Source: Rhizophagus irregularis (lineage: Eukaryota > Glomeromycota > Glomeromycetes > Glomerales > Glomeraceae). From it: a DNA stretch of 64,000 nucleotides. The notes below the pieces were generated by a model, which was not told the DNA's origin, did no database searches, and saw nothing but the letters and a program-made list of their open reading frames with translations. Below, piece after piece: positions 10,968 to 24,059 of this stretch. Every line of letters begins with the position of its first letter. The first letter of the stretch is position 1. Position numbers and translations under genes: made by a program. The stretch lies in contig NC_089431.1 of assembly GCF_026210795.1 (NCBI RefSeq), positions 372,001-436,000 on the forward strand, written 5' to 3'.

Positions 10968-12165
10968 TACAATTATTATAGACAATGTTTTTTATTATAT
11001 TTATTTCCGCTTTTGGATACAAATCTACAAACAAATTAACAACAAATTCCAAAGTCAGTACAATATTGCTCGCGCATTTTTTACAAAAGTTCTCCCTAGA
11101 AAAATACAAATAAAGTTTTTTCCCTTAATCAGAAATAAATTTCTTGAACGAATTGCTTACAAATCCAATAGAATAAAAAATCTTTTTAATTTTTCTACAA
11201 TAATATCACTTTCCGTGCAAACATAAAGACGTGCTTCGCGTCACTAACCAAAAAGAAGGCTATTTATGCCAACAAATTATTCAACGACCTCAAATGCTTA
11301 ATGTCTAATTTCAAAATTACAGAGTCTTCAAATCCTAAATCCTGCCCAATATCAACCAACGAGCACAATCATTTCTTAAACCTACTATAACTCATTTGTA
11401 ATACAATCTAATACAATCCTAAAATCACATCCAATCCATCAGATCATAAATTTCACATAGTTGTATAAATCTCGATATATAAATAAATAAATTATATTTA
11501 TTACAACGATTTTTCATAATGGAATTCTTTTTATATATTTATTAATGAATAAAAAAAAAATTGGTAAATTTGTTGTCAAACAGTATTTAATGTATCGAAA
11601 AAATATTGGTTTTTTGGTCAATTTTCGATAATTTTAACACTTATTTATCACCTATTTAAGTTAAATATATTACGACCTCGTTATCGATAGTTTCACAACA
11701 CTAGATCATCACGTGCCTGACACTAAATATTAGTGATCTGATAGTAAATAGTATACAATGCGCGAAAAAAATAATTACAATAAAAATATGTTGAAAATCT
11801 TTAATAATTCCTGCAATATAAATCCGTTTGGCAAATAAATTTATTGGGTTACATAGTAAACATATTTACAGTGTGTTAAGAAAAAAATTGACCTCCGAAA
11901 ACTCTTTATTAAACCTTCAATAATGCGTCAATTTTAACATAATATAACTTGTTTGAAAGCTTAAAACTAGTGCTTACCGAAAAGAAAAATATTTATGGTT
12001 GGGTCAGGGAAATTAAAGACAACCATATTTTTCATATTCATCCAATAAGCGATGTTCTGAAAAAAACAAATACATTTTTATGGCGCAGTCTGAAGTATTA
12101 TATTTTTATTAAATTGATGGTAAAAATAATATCATAATTTACAAATAAAAATCTGTAGTAGAATG
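10968..12165. other. Intergenic interval downstream of the membrane protein gene
   Basis: No supported gene was found. A 60-codon plus frame at 11952-12137 (LFESLKLVLTEKKNIYGWVR...) has a protein-like look but no partner exons. The rest is A/T-rich sequence. Confidence 0.4.
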
Positions 12166-15100
12166 CTAAACATTTGTCCTTATTGATCTTATAGAACCGG
12201 CTGATAAACGTCTATTTCTAATAAATTCTCTAATTTTATCACGCTTATGATACCATCTCACTATCACGTGATACGATCTTAAAATTAGTTTATGAACTAT
12301 AACTAATCCACCAGATATAAGTACAAATAATGGAAAAAGATCGTATGTCTCAACACTATTATAGTATAATATCTGAATAATCAATTGTGGTATATCTTCA
12401 GCAAAAATATTTATGAAACTACCCCAAAGTATAATCTTTCTTGATCTTTGTGATAATGGGGCTGAAAATACTTTGAGACCAAATAAATTTGATGTCAAAG
12501 TATTTATTGCTAGTATGTCAATGGCTGAAAATATTGCACAAATTGATAATAATAGTGTTGGAATCTCTGAAATCCAAGTAAAGAACATTGGATTTGTTGA
12601 TACTTCAGACAAATAAATATTTATAGTCAACAAGAAATTGACTATATGTGGTACAATGAGAAACACCATACTAAATAATAATAAATAAGAAAATTATTAA
12701 TTAATTAAATTAATCTTAAAATAATAAAAATAGCATAATGTTAAATAAAATTTCTTACTTTGGGATTACTAGATGTGGAGTATTATTAACCCTTAATAAT
12801 GTGAATGTTAAATCCACAGCCAAATCCTGCATTATTAATGCAGTCTCAAATATGGCGAAGTTTCTTCCTTCAGGGTTCTTCCAGCGTGCCAAAAAATATA
12901 ATATTAATAATATTACCATACTTACTAAAAATATTATAATTAGTGGCAAATATTTTCCAAAATAATCTGCTGTAAAATAATAGAATTAAAAATTTAATGA
13001 AATATTAATTATTTACAAATATCAAAAATATATATTTAATGAACAACACTTACGGGTTATTGTAAAGGCTGCACTTTCGTCAATTAATGAAGTATATTCA
13101 TTATTAGAAAGTGCAGTAAACCCTTTCCTTTTAATCAAAGTGCCCATATTATCAAAGATTGTTTTAGAACTTAATTCCATGGCACTTTTAGCTTCATTTA
13201 TAGTAAATGATAACAACACTCTTTTGGGGAAAGTGGGGTCATTTTTCCATTTACCATTTGTTGTTATCCTCTGCTCATTTACTGGGATTATTTTGGAAAA
13301 TGCTTGAATTATATTATTGAAAAATTCCGACTGATTTGTTTGAAGAAATTTTGAACTCCCTTCTTCATTCAATCGAAGTAACCCTGTGACTGAAACTGAA
13401 TGTTGTCTGGTCTTAAATGGTTCTAAATATAATAAAGAAATATAAATTTTTTTATCTGATCAGTAAAAAATTAAAAAATTAAAAAATTTAAAAAAAAAAT
13501 GTATTACTTGTTGAAATCATCCAAGTTTTCTGAATAATTCCTAATAAAGGTTCATTTCTTTCTTGAGAAATGACAAAATTATTATCAATCACCACGTAAT
13601 AAGAAGAATTTGGCTGATTGAATGTACTGCTGAAAATTGGAATATGCACAGTGTGATTATCACTTCCAACAGTACATAGTTTGGAATTTCCTGATATTGT
13701 TTGTCGTAATAGATTTGGTTTGTATGGGTCACCATTTCGTTGAAATATGGAAATATTTGCAGTTGATAATCTCACTGGAATGCCATATTTAATTGTAATT
13801 TCATTGATTGAAGAATCAATAAATTCATGGACAGCTGGTTTTGTTGACTCAATTACAGGATTATCGTATTCAGCTCCTATAAATCAAAAAAATTTTTTAT
13901 TAAAAAAAAAAATAAAAATAAAAGTAAAAAAATAAATTAAAATTTACCTTGATTATTTAATCTAAATATAGGTTTCAATAAAAATTCTAGTTTATTACCA
14001 GTTTGTCTCTTTATTCCCAATAAAGTACCATTTCTTGGAAACATATTATAAAGAACAAACTCTGGGCCAAAAGATCCTCCTGATTTATAATTTCCATTAT
14101 TATCTAAAATATAAAAGTCCATTGCAGTTGTATTTGTATGATATTTTCTCACAAGAAATCCTCCATAAATTAAACTTGACAATTGAAAGTTATCTGATGT
14201 ATTACTTATTTCTTTAGGGATCATATCAAATTGAATAAAAGCCCCAGTTGTTAAAAATTCCAATCTATAATAATTCACTTCAGTCCTTGATTGATTCCTA
14301 TTTGTAATTGTATTGTTTAATGACACAATACATATATATCCTACACCATTATTGTAAGTACATGAGTTAAATACTATACTATTTAATTTTGTAGTAGTTT
14401 GGTAGACAAGAGAAGGTGTTGTAGGTAAATATGTGCCCTCTCTTATAAATGAAACATAAATTTTCCAGTATTGGATATTTGGATCATTTGTTGCCGATGA
14501 TCCCATTTCATCATATTTTAGAATATATGCATATCCAATCCCTCCATCAATTAAACTAAAATTAAAACTATTTACAAAGGTATATGATAATAGGTTTGGT
14601 ACACTAAACTTGCCACTTCCAAGTTCCACCACTTTTCCTATTGTAATATCTCTAAAGTAAAGATGAAAAAGTTAATTAAATGAATAATGAAATATTTAAA
14701 AAGTATTTACTACTTACGGGATACTGAGCCAATGCCATGCTGCTATTCCTTTTTTGTCATGTTCTTCAATACGAATAAAACCTTTTTCTAATCTTCCACT
14801 ATCTGTAATATAGTCATTAACATTTCCCAAGTAGATTTCACTAAAAAAAAAAAAAATTATTATTGATCTTTATAAATAAGGATGTTCCAACATCTAAACT
14901 TACCTTATGACTTCACTGTTATAATTAATTATCAAGCCATACTTTCCCTTAACACCATTGTTTGATTTAACATAAATTATCATTATGTAATTATAGTTTA
15001 AGGGTATAAAAGTCATATTAATGGGGCAAACTGCTTCTGGAGGAAAAGTGTAATTAAGGTCTATATATGTTATTTGTCCTGTTTTCTCTATCAATCGTAG

Positions 15101-15367
15101 ATGAAAATAAGGTAACATGCATGATGGATCTTCCTCATCTTCAAAGGCCATCCAAATCATCAAAGTACCATCTTTAAGTGTGTAAGTTTTATATAGTTTA
15201 AGACCTTCTATAGGTTCTTCATAAGTGTACCATATATCTTGAGATGTATCTTGGGATGGTGTATTTTGAGGTGATACACTTTGAGATGAGACAAAATAGC
15301 AACAGCAGATGGAGGTTAAATACATAAAGATGATCAACATCTTTGCTAAATTGAGCATTTTTAACAT
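12166..15367 (-). CDS. Seven-exon gene, 914-residue secreted-and-membrane-anchored protein
   Basis: Exons on the minus strand: 15367..14904, 14840..14718, 14651..13948, 13876..13508, 13422..13054, 12969..12759 and 12670..12166. All have GT-AG introns of 62-88 bp, and the summed 2745 nt equals 915 codons exactly. Residues 1-30 (MLKMLNLAKMLIIFMYLTSI...) form a signal peptide. Residues about 31-676 are an extracellular, Asn/Tyr/Gly-rich beta-structured region with many N-glycosylation motifs. The C-terminal 235 residues hold about five membrane helices (near 682-704, 748-768, 778-801, 823-847, 857-877) and a basic cytosolic tail. The stretch AEDIPQLIIQILYY resembles the acidic-x-PQL-x-x-Q motif of some multi-pass proteins, but that is only suggestive. 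I believe it belongs to an expanded mycorrhizal-fungal family of surface proteins. Function unknown. No lesions are visible. Confidence 0.8.
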
Positions 15368-15376
15368 TTTTATTAA

Positions 15377-15475
15377 AGACTTGGTGGGAAAATGTGTGTA
15401 AAAAATGTGGAAATAAATTTAGAGACTTGGTGAGAAAATGTGTGTAAAAAATGTGGAAATAAATTTAGAGACTTG
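15377..15475. repeat. 46-bp tandem repeat in 5' flank of the membrane protein gene
   Basis: Two near-identical 46-bp units (starting agacttggtg at 15377 and 15423, one mismatch), plus the first bases of a third at 15469, lie 10-108 bp upstream of the start codon at 15367. They fall in the 5' UTR or promoter, so copy-number change here could affect expression. Confidence 0.85.
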
Positions 15476-15479
15476 AAAA

Positions 15480-18400
15480 ATTTTAAATTTTTACTCAGAG
15501 GGGTTACAGAACATTTATATATGTTACTTGTCATTGTAATCTTGATTTATTCATTAACTAACTATTAATAACTTTTCTTTTAATCAAACAGTTTAGAATG
15601 TGTTTCAAAAAAAAATATATTAATTATACTACCAAATTTGTATTTCAAAAACTGATCTTCATTATTTTGTAAAAAAACGTGCAACAAATGTAATGGCCAA
15701 AAAATTTCTGACACTAATATTGTCCAATAAAAACAAGTGTTTGGTATATATACACATACGTTTAGTATCAAAGGAGTTACTAGTGAAACATCCATTACAT
15801 AATTGTATGAAATGATAATGATTTGCCTCATCATTCATCAAAATTTAAAATTAGGATCATATAAAAAAAATGTGTAACATTAGCTTAGATTGTACAATTA
15901 GATATGTAATTAATTTTTATTTTTTTTTATGCATACTAGCAACAGCCATTGCTTTGCACTGAGATCAATAAACTTGAACCATATAGTAAATTATGCACAC
16001 AAATAATATTCTGGGGACAAGCTATATGATAATGAACAATATTAAATTCTTCAAATTTATTAAATTTATCATAGTTTTAGTGATAAAATTATGATATCAC
16101 TACTGGCAGAAAAGCTGACAATTTTTGACATATATTATTACTCCTTTTCTACCACTCTGCTATGTTTTTATCTTTCTATGATTACTGGCTACAAAATGGC
16201 ACAATAAACAAATGAATTATTTCTCATATATTTGTAAGACAACTATGATGAGGCAGAGCAGTATTGTAAGGGAATGAAAAGAATATTCATAAAAGTTATG
16301 TCTTAATTTAGCATAAAACAATGATAGAGAAGCAGTAACACAGCATAAAAAATGTATTGTTAAGACATCATTATATTAAATTTTCATACATTCCTATTGT
16401 TTAATTTTCGTGATCAACATGATCAACATTCATTAATGGTTAAACCCAATCTATTTTAAGATGACAATCCGTAATAAATTAGGGAGTCATGCTACACGTT
16501 ACAGTAATACAACTCAAAATTAACTTATACAGGGTAATCTAAATGTATTGTTACCCCTATAAAAATTTATTCCGTGTTTTTTATTATTTCCGTAAATGTA
16601 TCATATTCACGGAATTTATAGCCTCAAACATTGAAAATTATCCAAGTATTTTCCCGTAAATGTATCATATTCACGGAGTTTTCCAGAAATTACGTTTTAC
16701 ATAATTAATGTTCTTATGAATAATAGTTAATGATGATATTACTATTAAAAATTAAAGTAATTATATTTTATTCCTATTACTTTATTATTACTGTCCAAAA
16801 AGAATTTAATAGTACTATTATTTAAAAAACTTATAAAATATTTATTATTAATAATTAAAATCGATGAACTGCAATAAATATATACTAGTAAATATGTTGT
16901 GCGTCAGATTCCGATTTGCGTCAGATGACGCCGGCCTACATTATTAGCCCAATATTGACCAATATTATAATGCCTTAAGTGGGTTGGCCAGCATTACTAG
17001 GCCAGTCATATAAAACTTGTAAATCCATTGTAATTTATATATCGCACAATCTCGCTTTCATGGTTCCAAACTCGTGAAGGAAAATGAAAATGAGAAAAAA
17101 GAATAGTATCCTTTGGGTTTCATTTTGATAATTTCTTTTATTATTTTTATTATGGAAAATCAATGATTGACATCCACGTGAGCACGAACCTTGCTGTATT
17201 AACGACTGTGGTAATCGGTATGTACAGTATAAAATTTCCGAATATTTTTTAAGATTCAATAGCTCCATCAATTCACATGTACACAGTAAGACTGGCTTGA
17301 GAACCTTTCTTTTGCGCTTAATTTGATTGAACACATGTTCCCTGAGAGATAAGACATCTTTTTATATCGTGAAATCGATGCGGACTTTATTCTGATTCAA
17401 AAAAATAGACGATAATGGTCTACAAATTATTAACCAAATATAACAAATATAAGCTATTTATTTGCCTCATATTTGGAAAATACATTAGTACGATTAAGAC
17501 GTTCATTTGAAGAAGATTTATAATTTGTTAATGGTAAATAAATGAATCTGAACTTTATTTTATCTTTACAACAAAAAATTGAATAAAAAGGGTGAGAAAA
17601 AGAATATGAAAGGAAACGAACTAATGAACTTTCTTTCACAAAGAATCATCAATGAATTTTTAAATAATGGGTTAGAGTCGAAGGATTATTCATCATAAAT
17701 ATTATTTATTATTACCAATGAAAGAACTACTGACGAATAGTGTATATATATATATATATTGATAATAAATAAAAATTGACCATCATGAACGAACCTCACA
17801 AGTGATCAAAATGAACAGAAAAATGAACCTTATTTTATTTTAACCTAATTACATGCAGAAATTGGTTGGTCACTCACCCATAATAAATTTTAATGATAAA
17901 GTTTTAAGTTATCAAAAGAGAATTTAAAATTTTATAATTAAATAATTACATATTTGCGTTTATTAATGAAAGGAACAACCGCTCAGTCATTTATTCGAAA
18001 AAAAGTTGATTTGCGTGGATAAATTAAATGAATATTACGCTCGTAAATTTATAAATTAAAAGATGTTTTTCTAGATCATCGTTTATGAGCATACATCAGG
18101 AAATTTTTTGTGTAGAAAATATGCAAAATTTCGTGCATGAAAAATCTGATTTGCACACCCTGAAAATGCACATTATTTGCATATTTAATATATATAATAT
18201 GTATATTGAATAATTTTCTATGTGATATATTGTAAAAAATTTGTACAAAAAATTACATATCTGATATACAGTATAATATTGTTAAGAAATATAAGTATTT
18301 GTGCAATATTGAATACCCTAAAAATTTAGTGATGTAAGCAACCTAATAGCACCACTTGATTATCAATGTGACGTCATCATTACTTCAATATTAATAATTT

Positions 18401-20500
18401 TTAAATTTATATTATTTTAATCTCTCTTTTATGCTTTAGAGAACCATAATTTTGTAATTTTAAAATAAAAATTTTCTACCAATAGATACTATAGTCTTGC
18501 TCCATGCATATGAATTTTTTGGTAATTACCAAGTTAGGTCTATGGCTTATTATTTCTTAGTTGACACAAATGTTCACATATTACAGCAAATTTGTTGCTT
18601 TAAAGTATATCAAATTTACAGTATTAACCATAGAGAAGTAAATCGTCAATACAGTACGTAGCCTTCTTTGGAGGAATGAAAAATTAAATGCTTGAGAAAT
18701 TAAATTTTTGCGTGTTAGGTTATTTACAAATAGAACTATTATTATTGATAAATAAATAAATCAAGCGGTCATAATCAAATTATATTATATATCATTATTT
18801 ATGCTTTAGAAAATCGAATTAAATGAACCAAAGAAACCATAATTAAATTTGGTTTGTAGATTTTACATTCGATAATTTACAATTATAACAAAATTTTTTT
18901 TTTTAGCTAAAGTTGATTCAACACGGATAAAATATTATCAAAAATGTTGGTATGTACATATCTGGTGAACTGATTAATTATGAACATTCGAAAATCATAA
19001 GTAATAACTAATATATACTGTATATTATAAAACCAATCATGAAACACACACGTTTCAAATGATTACGAAACGTCTAAATGAGAATGGGTCAAGCGAGGTT
19101 TTATAATAATAATACTGCAATAATAAAAGAACTAATTTTAGAATTTTTTTAAAAATAAATTTTATAATAGACCATATTCATTTTAAAATCAATATCGAAG
19201 AATAATAGTTCTCGAGTTTGAATCCAATTTAGAGCATATAACGTCATAATATAACACGAAAGATTCAAAAAATGTTTGATTTGATATCTTTTTTTAGATT
19301 TATTCACTTAAAATACAATCACATATATTAAATATTTCTATTTCTCGATTTTTTTTGTTTTTCATAATTATCGTAATAGATATTTATAACGGAAAATGAA
19401 ACACGTTTCAAGTATCGTATTATTCACTTTTTAGTTATTATATAAATAGGGTTAAACGTTTGAGTACATATTATCAAGAACTATTAATTGTACAAATACG
19501 CAAATAAGTGTCCATTGTGGCCACATTTAACAATAATTGATATCCGTGTATATACAGTATATGTAAAATTATGGGGGTTAAAATATAAATAGATTTAGGT
19601 TAACCTTTTGTTACCAAAATCACATGACAATTTCACGGGTCCCGATCCGGATTACGACGTAAGGGAATTTTTGTCTGAAATCTGTGCCAGGTTACGCCGA
19701 GTTCGGTGACAAATAACAGGTGACAAATAAGTTTTGGACCACAAAAAAAAAAAAAAATTTTTGTCCCTCAGATAAATAGTGTTTTTGGAACTCGGGCTTG
19801 CACGTGATCATGTGACGCTAAATGACGCTAAACATCACCCCTTACTCTAAAGCTAGTATATTCGGCACAGATTTCAGACCAGCTTTTCGTCATTTTGTAA
19901 ATGATCGACTGAATAATTAGTATTGTATTGCTAGCCCGTGATGAATCACGTTTGCCACCTAACAATCTTTATTAATAATAACAAAATAACCTATTAATAT
20001 CCCAAGTTCATGCTTGGTTCTACTAAAAAAATTAAATAAAACATTATCCTATATTCTAAACTTCCTATTCCATTAATAAAATCCCAAATTCTTCGAACTT
20101 CAATAGTTCCCCTAAGTAAACATTATTTCGTATTGTAACTTCAATGCAGTCATTAATAAAATACTATCGGAACAATAAAAACATTATTAAATATTTCTAA
20201 TTTTTCCACTTACTAATATTTATCGATTATTTCCCAATATGCTATTAAAATACTAGTACGCCTCTTTTTAATTTCAAAATTCACTCATTTTATATTTTTT
20301 AAGTTCCCATGTAGTCCTGTATTCTTAATTGATATTCCGGGATAACTTACTTTGCTAACAACTTAAATTTTTTTAAATGTATTGTACAGTCAACATCAGG
20401 AGTTAAAACAAGGCGTGGATCTGCAAAATTTTACGTCTTTAAAAAATTACGCAAATTCACACCACCTACGGGGGTATACGGGTGTACAAAAATAGTGAAT
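15480..20500. other. Five-kilobase interval without a supported gene
   Basis: It contains a 23-bp direct repeat (ccgtaaatgtatcatattca + cgg) at 16590-16612 and 16654-16676, a (ta)n tract near 17745, and an inverted-repeat patch at 19670-19880. The minus ORF 17334..17035 (rich in Cys/Leu) lacks splice partners and recognisable motifs, so I leave it uncalled. Confidence 0.5.
19620..19890. repeat. Inverted-repeat patch, possible MITE relative
   Basis: tctgaaatctgtgcc (about 19676) is complemented by ggcacagatttcaga (about 19865). Inside, aactcgggcttgcacgtgat followed by catgtgacgc resembles the right end of the 9478-9978 element. There is a poly-A run at 19742. No coding capacity. Confidence 0.4.
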
Positions 20501-20504
20501 AACC

Positions 20505-20770
20505 TTAATAATAAGAATTTTCGCATTTTTTTTAAAATAAAATTTTACGTATCTTTTTATCAATGAGAATTTATATATGTTTTCAATAATAAAGATTCAC
20601 GTATTTTTTCAATAATAAAAATTTTCGCGCTTCTTTTAAAATAAAATTTTCATATTTTTTCAATAATAAAAACTTTCGCATTTTTTAATAATGAAATTTT
20701 TTGCATTTATTTAATAATAAATTTTACATCTTTTCGTTGCATTTCTTTACTAATAAAATTTATATTCTAT
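20505..20770. repeat. Degenerate A/T-rich tandem repeat
   Basis: Six to eight loosely conserved units of about 30-40 bp contain aataataaaa(a)tttt(c)gcattttttt. The array lies directly 3' of the minus-strand pseudogene ending at 20803. Confidence 0.5.
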
Positions 20771-20802
20771 TACAAACAATTATGAATTGAACAGTAAAAT
20801 AA

Positions 20803-22438
20803 CTACTCAAATAATCTCGCGTCATCATCATCTTCAGAAATTTCTTCAACATTATCATTATAATTTGTCATTTCTCTTGATCCTTCCTGAATTTCCGACT
20901 TTTGGAAATGTATCTTCATTTAATAATACCTACCAAAGTAACAAATTAATGATAATCCTGATCATCATTTCTATAGATTTAAATTATAAAACATACCAAG
21001 AAAATAGATGATCGTTGCTTAATGGCATCTTCTGTGCATCTTATTTCGTCACTATGTGGATTTAAAACAATACAACAGACGGCAATTGCAAATGAAATTA
21101 TTGAAGGTGTTAAACAATTTTCTTTGGATTCTTTTGGCATTGCCTTCATAATAATTCCATTAATTACGAAAAGTCCAGTATTGTCTACTTTCCACAAATT
21201 CGCGTATGCTTCTGTAACACAGAGACTTTTTTTCCAATCAGTAATTTTCGCACCTGAATTTGTTTTAATTTCTGGAATATTGCATGTTTTAAAAAGTGTA
21301 GCTCTTATTTCTTTTGCGAGTATACCTCGACGATTTTTCATCTTGTCGAGACACTAGTATATTATCAAATAAACAACAAGATTAATATTCATAAAAATTA
21401 TTATATTAAAGACTTTAAAAATAAATGACACTTACGATAGGCATAAATTCAGAGTAAAATCGAGAATCCCAACGATGTCTTCCAATATCATTAATATATC
21501 CCTTAGACCCTTTTTCAATATATACCTCAAAATGTTCCTTGAATAATTCTGGAGTGGGGTAAGGATTTCTTTTGTATTTCTTTAGTAATCGTAACAATAC
21601 CTTTCTGTTAAAAAAAGTTCAAATGTTGTCAAAAATATTTACAAATCTAGGACTAAAAACAACATTTACTTTAAAAAAAGCGGGTGATAAGGATTCTTCA
21701 CGTAAAAGTATTTGTTTCAAGTCTCTTTTCTTGTTTCAATCAGTTTTTCCATAAAACTTTATTTTGATTGTTTAATTTTTCAAGAAACTTCATGGGAATT
21801 ATATAGTATTCTTCCTTTTCACTTTCTATTTAAGTGGAAAATGTAAACCTTAAAAATATACATTCAAATTTTGGAAGTACGCACCAGTAGTTTTTTTAGC
21901 TTTTGGCATTAAATTATCAGTATCATTTTTTCTATATTTTCTTGGAGTTTCTGATTCATTCTCCTAGGATCCATCACTACTATCTTCTTCCTCCTCATTG
22001 GTAACCTTTTCTTTATCAGGAACTTCATTAAGGGGTTGTTAAAGAAATGAAATTAATATGCAAAAATAATTAGCATTTTATAGTACACAAATTAATTATA
22101 TATCTATATATATAAAATTGATTTTACCATGAATTTGTTGATCGTGAATTTCATGGTTTTGAAGACTTTCTTGATCTTGACTATTTCTTTCAGGATTATC
22201 CTGATGAACTTTTCAATAATTGTGAGAAAGTTTATTACTTAGTTCCACTAGCCACAGTTTTAATAATTCTTTGTTTATTTTGCAGTAAAGAAATTATCAT
22301 TAATAAAAAATTTTAAATACCATCATTAAATTGCCTTTGACTTCTAAGACTTCTAAGAGGTACACGAGTAGTTTGAGTTTTTGAATTGGTTTTTCTTCCC
22401 TTTCCTCTTTTTTTACTAGATCTTTCCATATCTGCCAT
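20803..22438 (-). pseudogene. Coiled-coil family gene with in-frame TAG, relative of 35505-36675
   Basis: The ATG at 22438 starts a basic, Ser/Thr-rich exon (22438..22321, MADMERSSKKRGKGRK). Short polar exons 22208..22128 and 22022..21885 follow in phase, but the third contains TAG at 21966..21964. A middle part around 21850-21610 is degraded. A clear exon at about 21604..21436 (RLLKKYKRNPYPTPELFKEH...) joins 21353..20997 (CLDKMKNRRGILAKEIRATL...) and 20913..20803, which ends acidic (NVEEISEDDDDARLFE). The block KEIRATLF...ITDWKKSLCVTEAYANLW aligns by eye with KARDALF...IIEWKNHPAVAECYNKLF of the intact plus-strand gene at 35505-36675, so the two are paralogues. The family's function is unknown to me; the basic head, coiled coil and globular end suggest nucleic-acid or protein binding. 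The stop and decayed centre argue that it is inactive. Confidence 0.55.
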
Positions 22439-22499
22439 GATTATTTTTAATAGTTGTATTGTAAAAAAAGGTTATTAAATGAAAAAGAGAGAATTGAAT

Positions 22500-23000
22500 A
22501 GTGATGAAAAGAAGATTTAAAATAACTTTACTGTATTTATATGATCATGAGTTTATTAATAGCTTACTAATAAGTTTAATTGAAGCATATTTTATACGTC
22601 ATTTTGACCTCATTTTGCATCTCTGTGTAACCCTTAACTTATTTTAATTTGTATACTGTATAATAATTTTATGAATATGATTGCTAAAGTTCACCGGTAT
22701 ATATGGCCATCATATGTCAAATATGTATCAATAATATAATAGATATTTAATTTTATAATGATTATATATGAAAATATATTAAAGACAGAGTAATAATAAC
22801 AAAATAATAAAATAGTCATGTGTCAATAATAATAAAATAATGCAACGATTGTATTATAAAAATATTTTGATTTTTCTTGTCTTTTTCGTTAATTAATTTG
22901 TGCTTCAGGGAATTTGCGAATTCTGATAATGAATCAAAGGAGACCTACAAAGTAAAAGATGAAGTTGCCGTAATTGACAACTTTTCACAAGAGTTCTGAA
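22500..23000. other. Upstream flank without gene
   Basis: A/T-rich sequence 5' of the minus-strand pseudogene. Nothing supportable is visible. Confidence 0.5.
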
Positions 23001-23087
23001 ATAAAAAGTCCTACAAAAGAAAATAGAAAAATATTAATAAAAAGCGGTATTTTAATAAAATTTTGAAACTTTTTTTTCGGAACTCAC

Positions 23088-23980
23088 TTGAGAATCCAGT
23101 ACCCACAATGAACTGAAGTTAATTTCCCTACAAAAAGGGAAACCCGTTAAAAAAAAACTTTTTACTTTATAGTTTATAACATCTTTTTTCGAAACTCAAG
23201 TATTTGGGATTCAAAAAGGAAAAAAAAGGGAAAAAAAGCTATAAAAACTTTTTTTATAGTTTCAAATTCCTTTTTAAAAACTCACTTGGGAAGCCACATT
23301 AGAGCTAATTTCCCTAAAAAAAAAAAGAAAATGATAAAAATGTCTTTTGTATGAAATTTTGAGTTCCTTTTTTTTCAAAACTTACTACTAAATAGGATTT
23401 CAGTTTCCAAGCCGAAGCTGATTTCCCTACAATAATGGAAAAAAGAAAACTTTTTAAAGTTTCAAATTTCTGTTAGTATGACGTCCAGAGTAAAATAAAT
23501 GCCTACAAGCAGTCAACTTGACATCAATAAAACTTTCGAGTTGCAGAAGGATCTGGTAATGAAAATAATCATTCCCACTCTATTCAAAGGTTAGATACCA
23601 ATACGTATCTGGTTAGTGAAGGTGTGCTTCTTTGGAACTTACCTGTTCTGTGCTGCTGCATATCCAGACGTTTCTAAAATAAGAAAACCTGAACTGATTT
23701 CTCACTGAAATCCTATATGTCCAAGCCATTTAAAATAAAAAAAAGAAAAAAGAAATTAGTAATTATTTTTTAAAAGACGAAATAAAAATTTTTTTAAAAA
23801 ATAATACACTCACCAAACTTCCACGTTCAGAGAACCAAAAAGCTGCCTAGAGAAGAAAAGAAATGAAATATTAATAATTGTTTCAAGAGGCAGGCTAAAA
23901 ACATTCCTTTTTACCAAGAATTTTCAAAAAATACTGAAATTTATGTTTGTCTAAAAGAAAAAAAAAGTGAAGGAAAGGAA
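23088..23980 (-). other. Cluster of micro-exon-like segments on the minus strand
   Basis: Several tiny segments are bounded by strong minus-strand splice signals. 23127..23088 (40 nt), 23313..23286 (28 nt) and 23426..23386 (41 nt) all begin TAG|GGAAAT-A-CT and end at GTGAGT or GTAAGT. Others are 33 nt near 23851..23818 (CTAG|GCAGC...TTTG|GTGAGT) and an 87-nt open segment 23729..23643 starting with ATG and ending AACAG|GTAAGT. Three share the same head sequence, as if one exon had been copied. No single reading frame joins them all, so this may be a noncoding spliced transcript, a decayed gene or a multi-micro-exon gene. Confidence 0.35.
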
Positions 23981-24059
23981 AAGTACGAGAGAGAGAGAGA
24001 TAAGAGAAAAATGAAAGAGATTACAAAATTGAAGGAAAGGTGAGAATGAGAGTTTAAAC

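Noticed and set aside
15580-15834. 84-codon minus hydrophobic ORF
   Set aside because: A/T-rich sequence easily gives Ile/Phe-rich frames; no supporting splice or homology signal. It lies in the 5' flank of the surface protein gene.
17035-17334. 99-codon minus ORF with Cys/Leu-rich centre
   Set aside because: Part reads like protein (LCTCELMELLNLKKYSEILY), but there is no start context, splice junction or continuation. Too weak to call.
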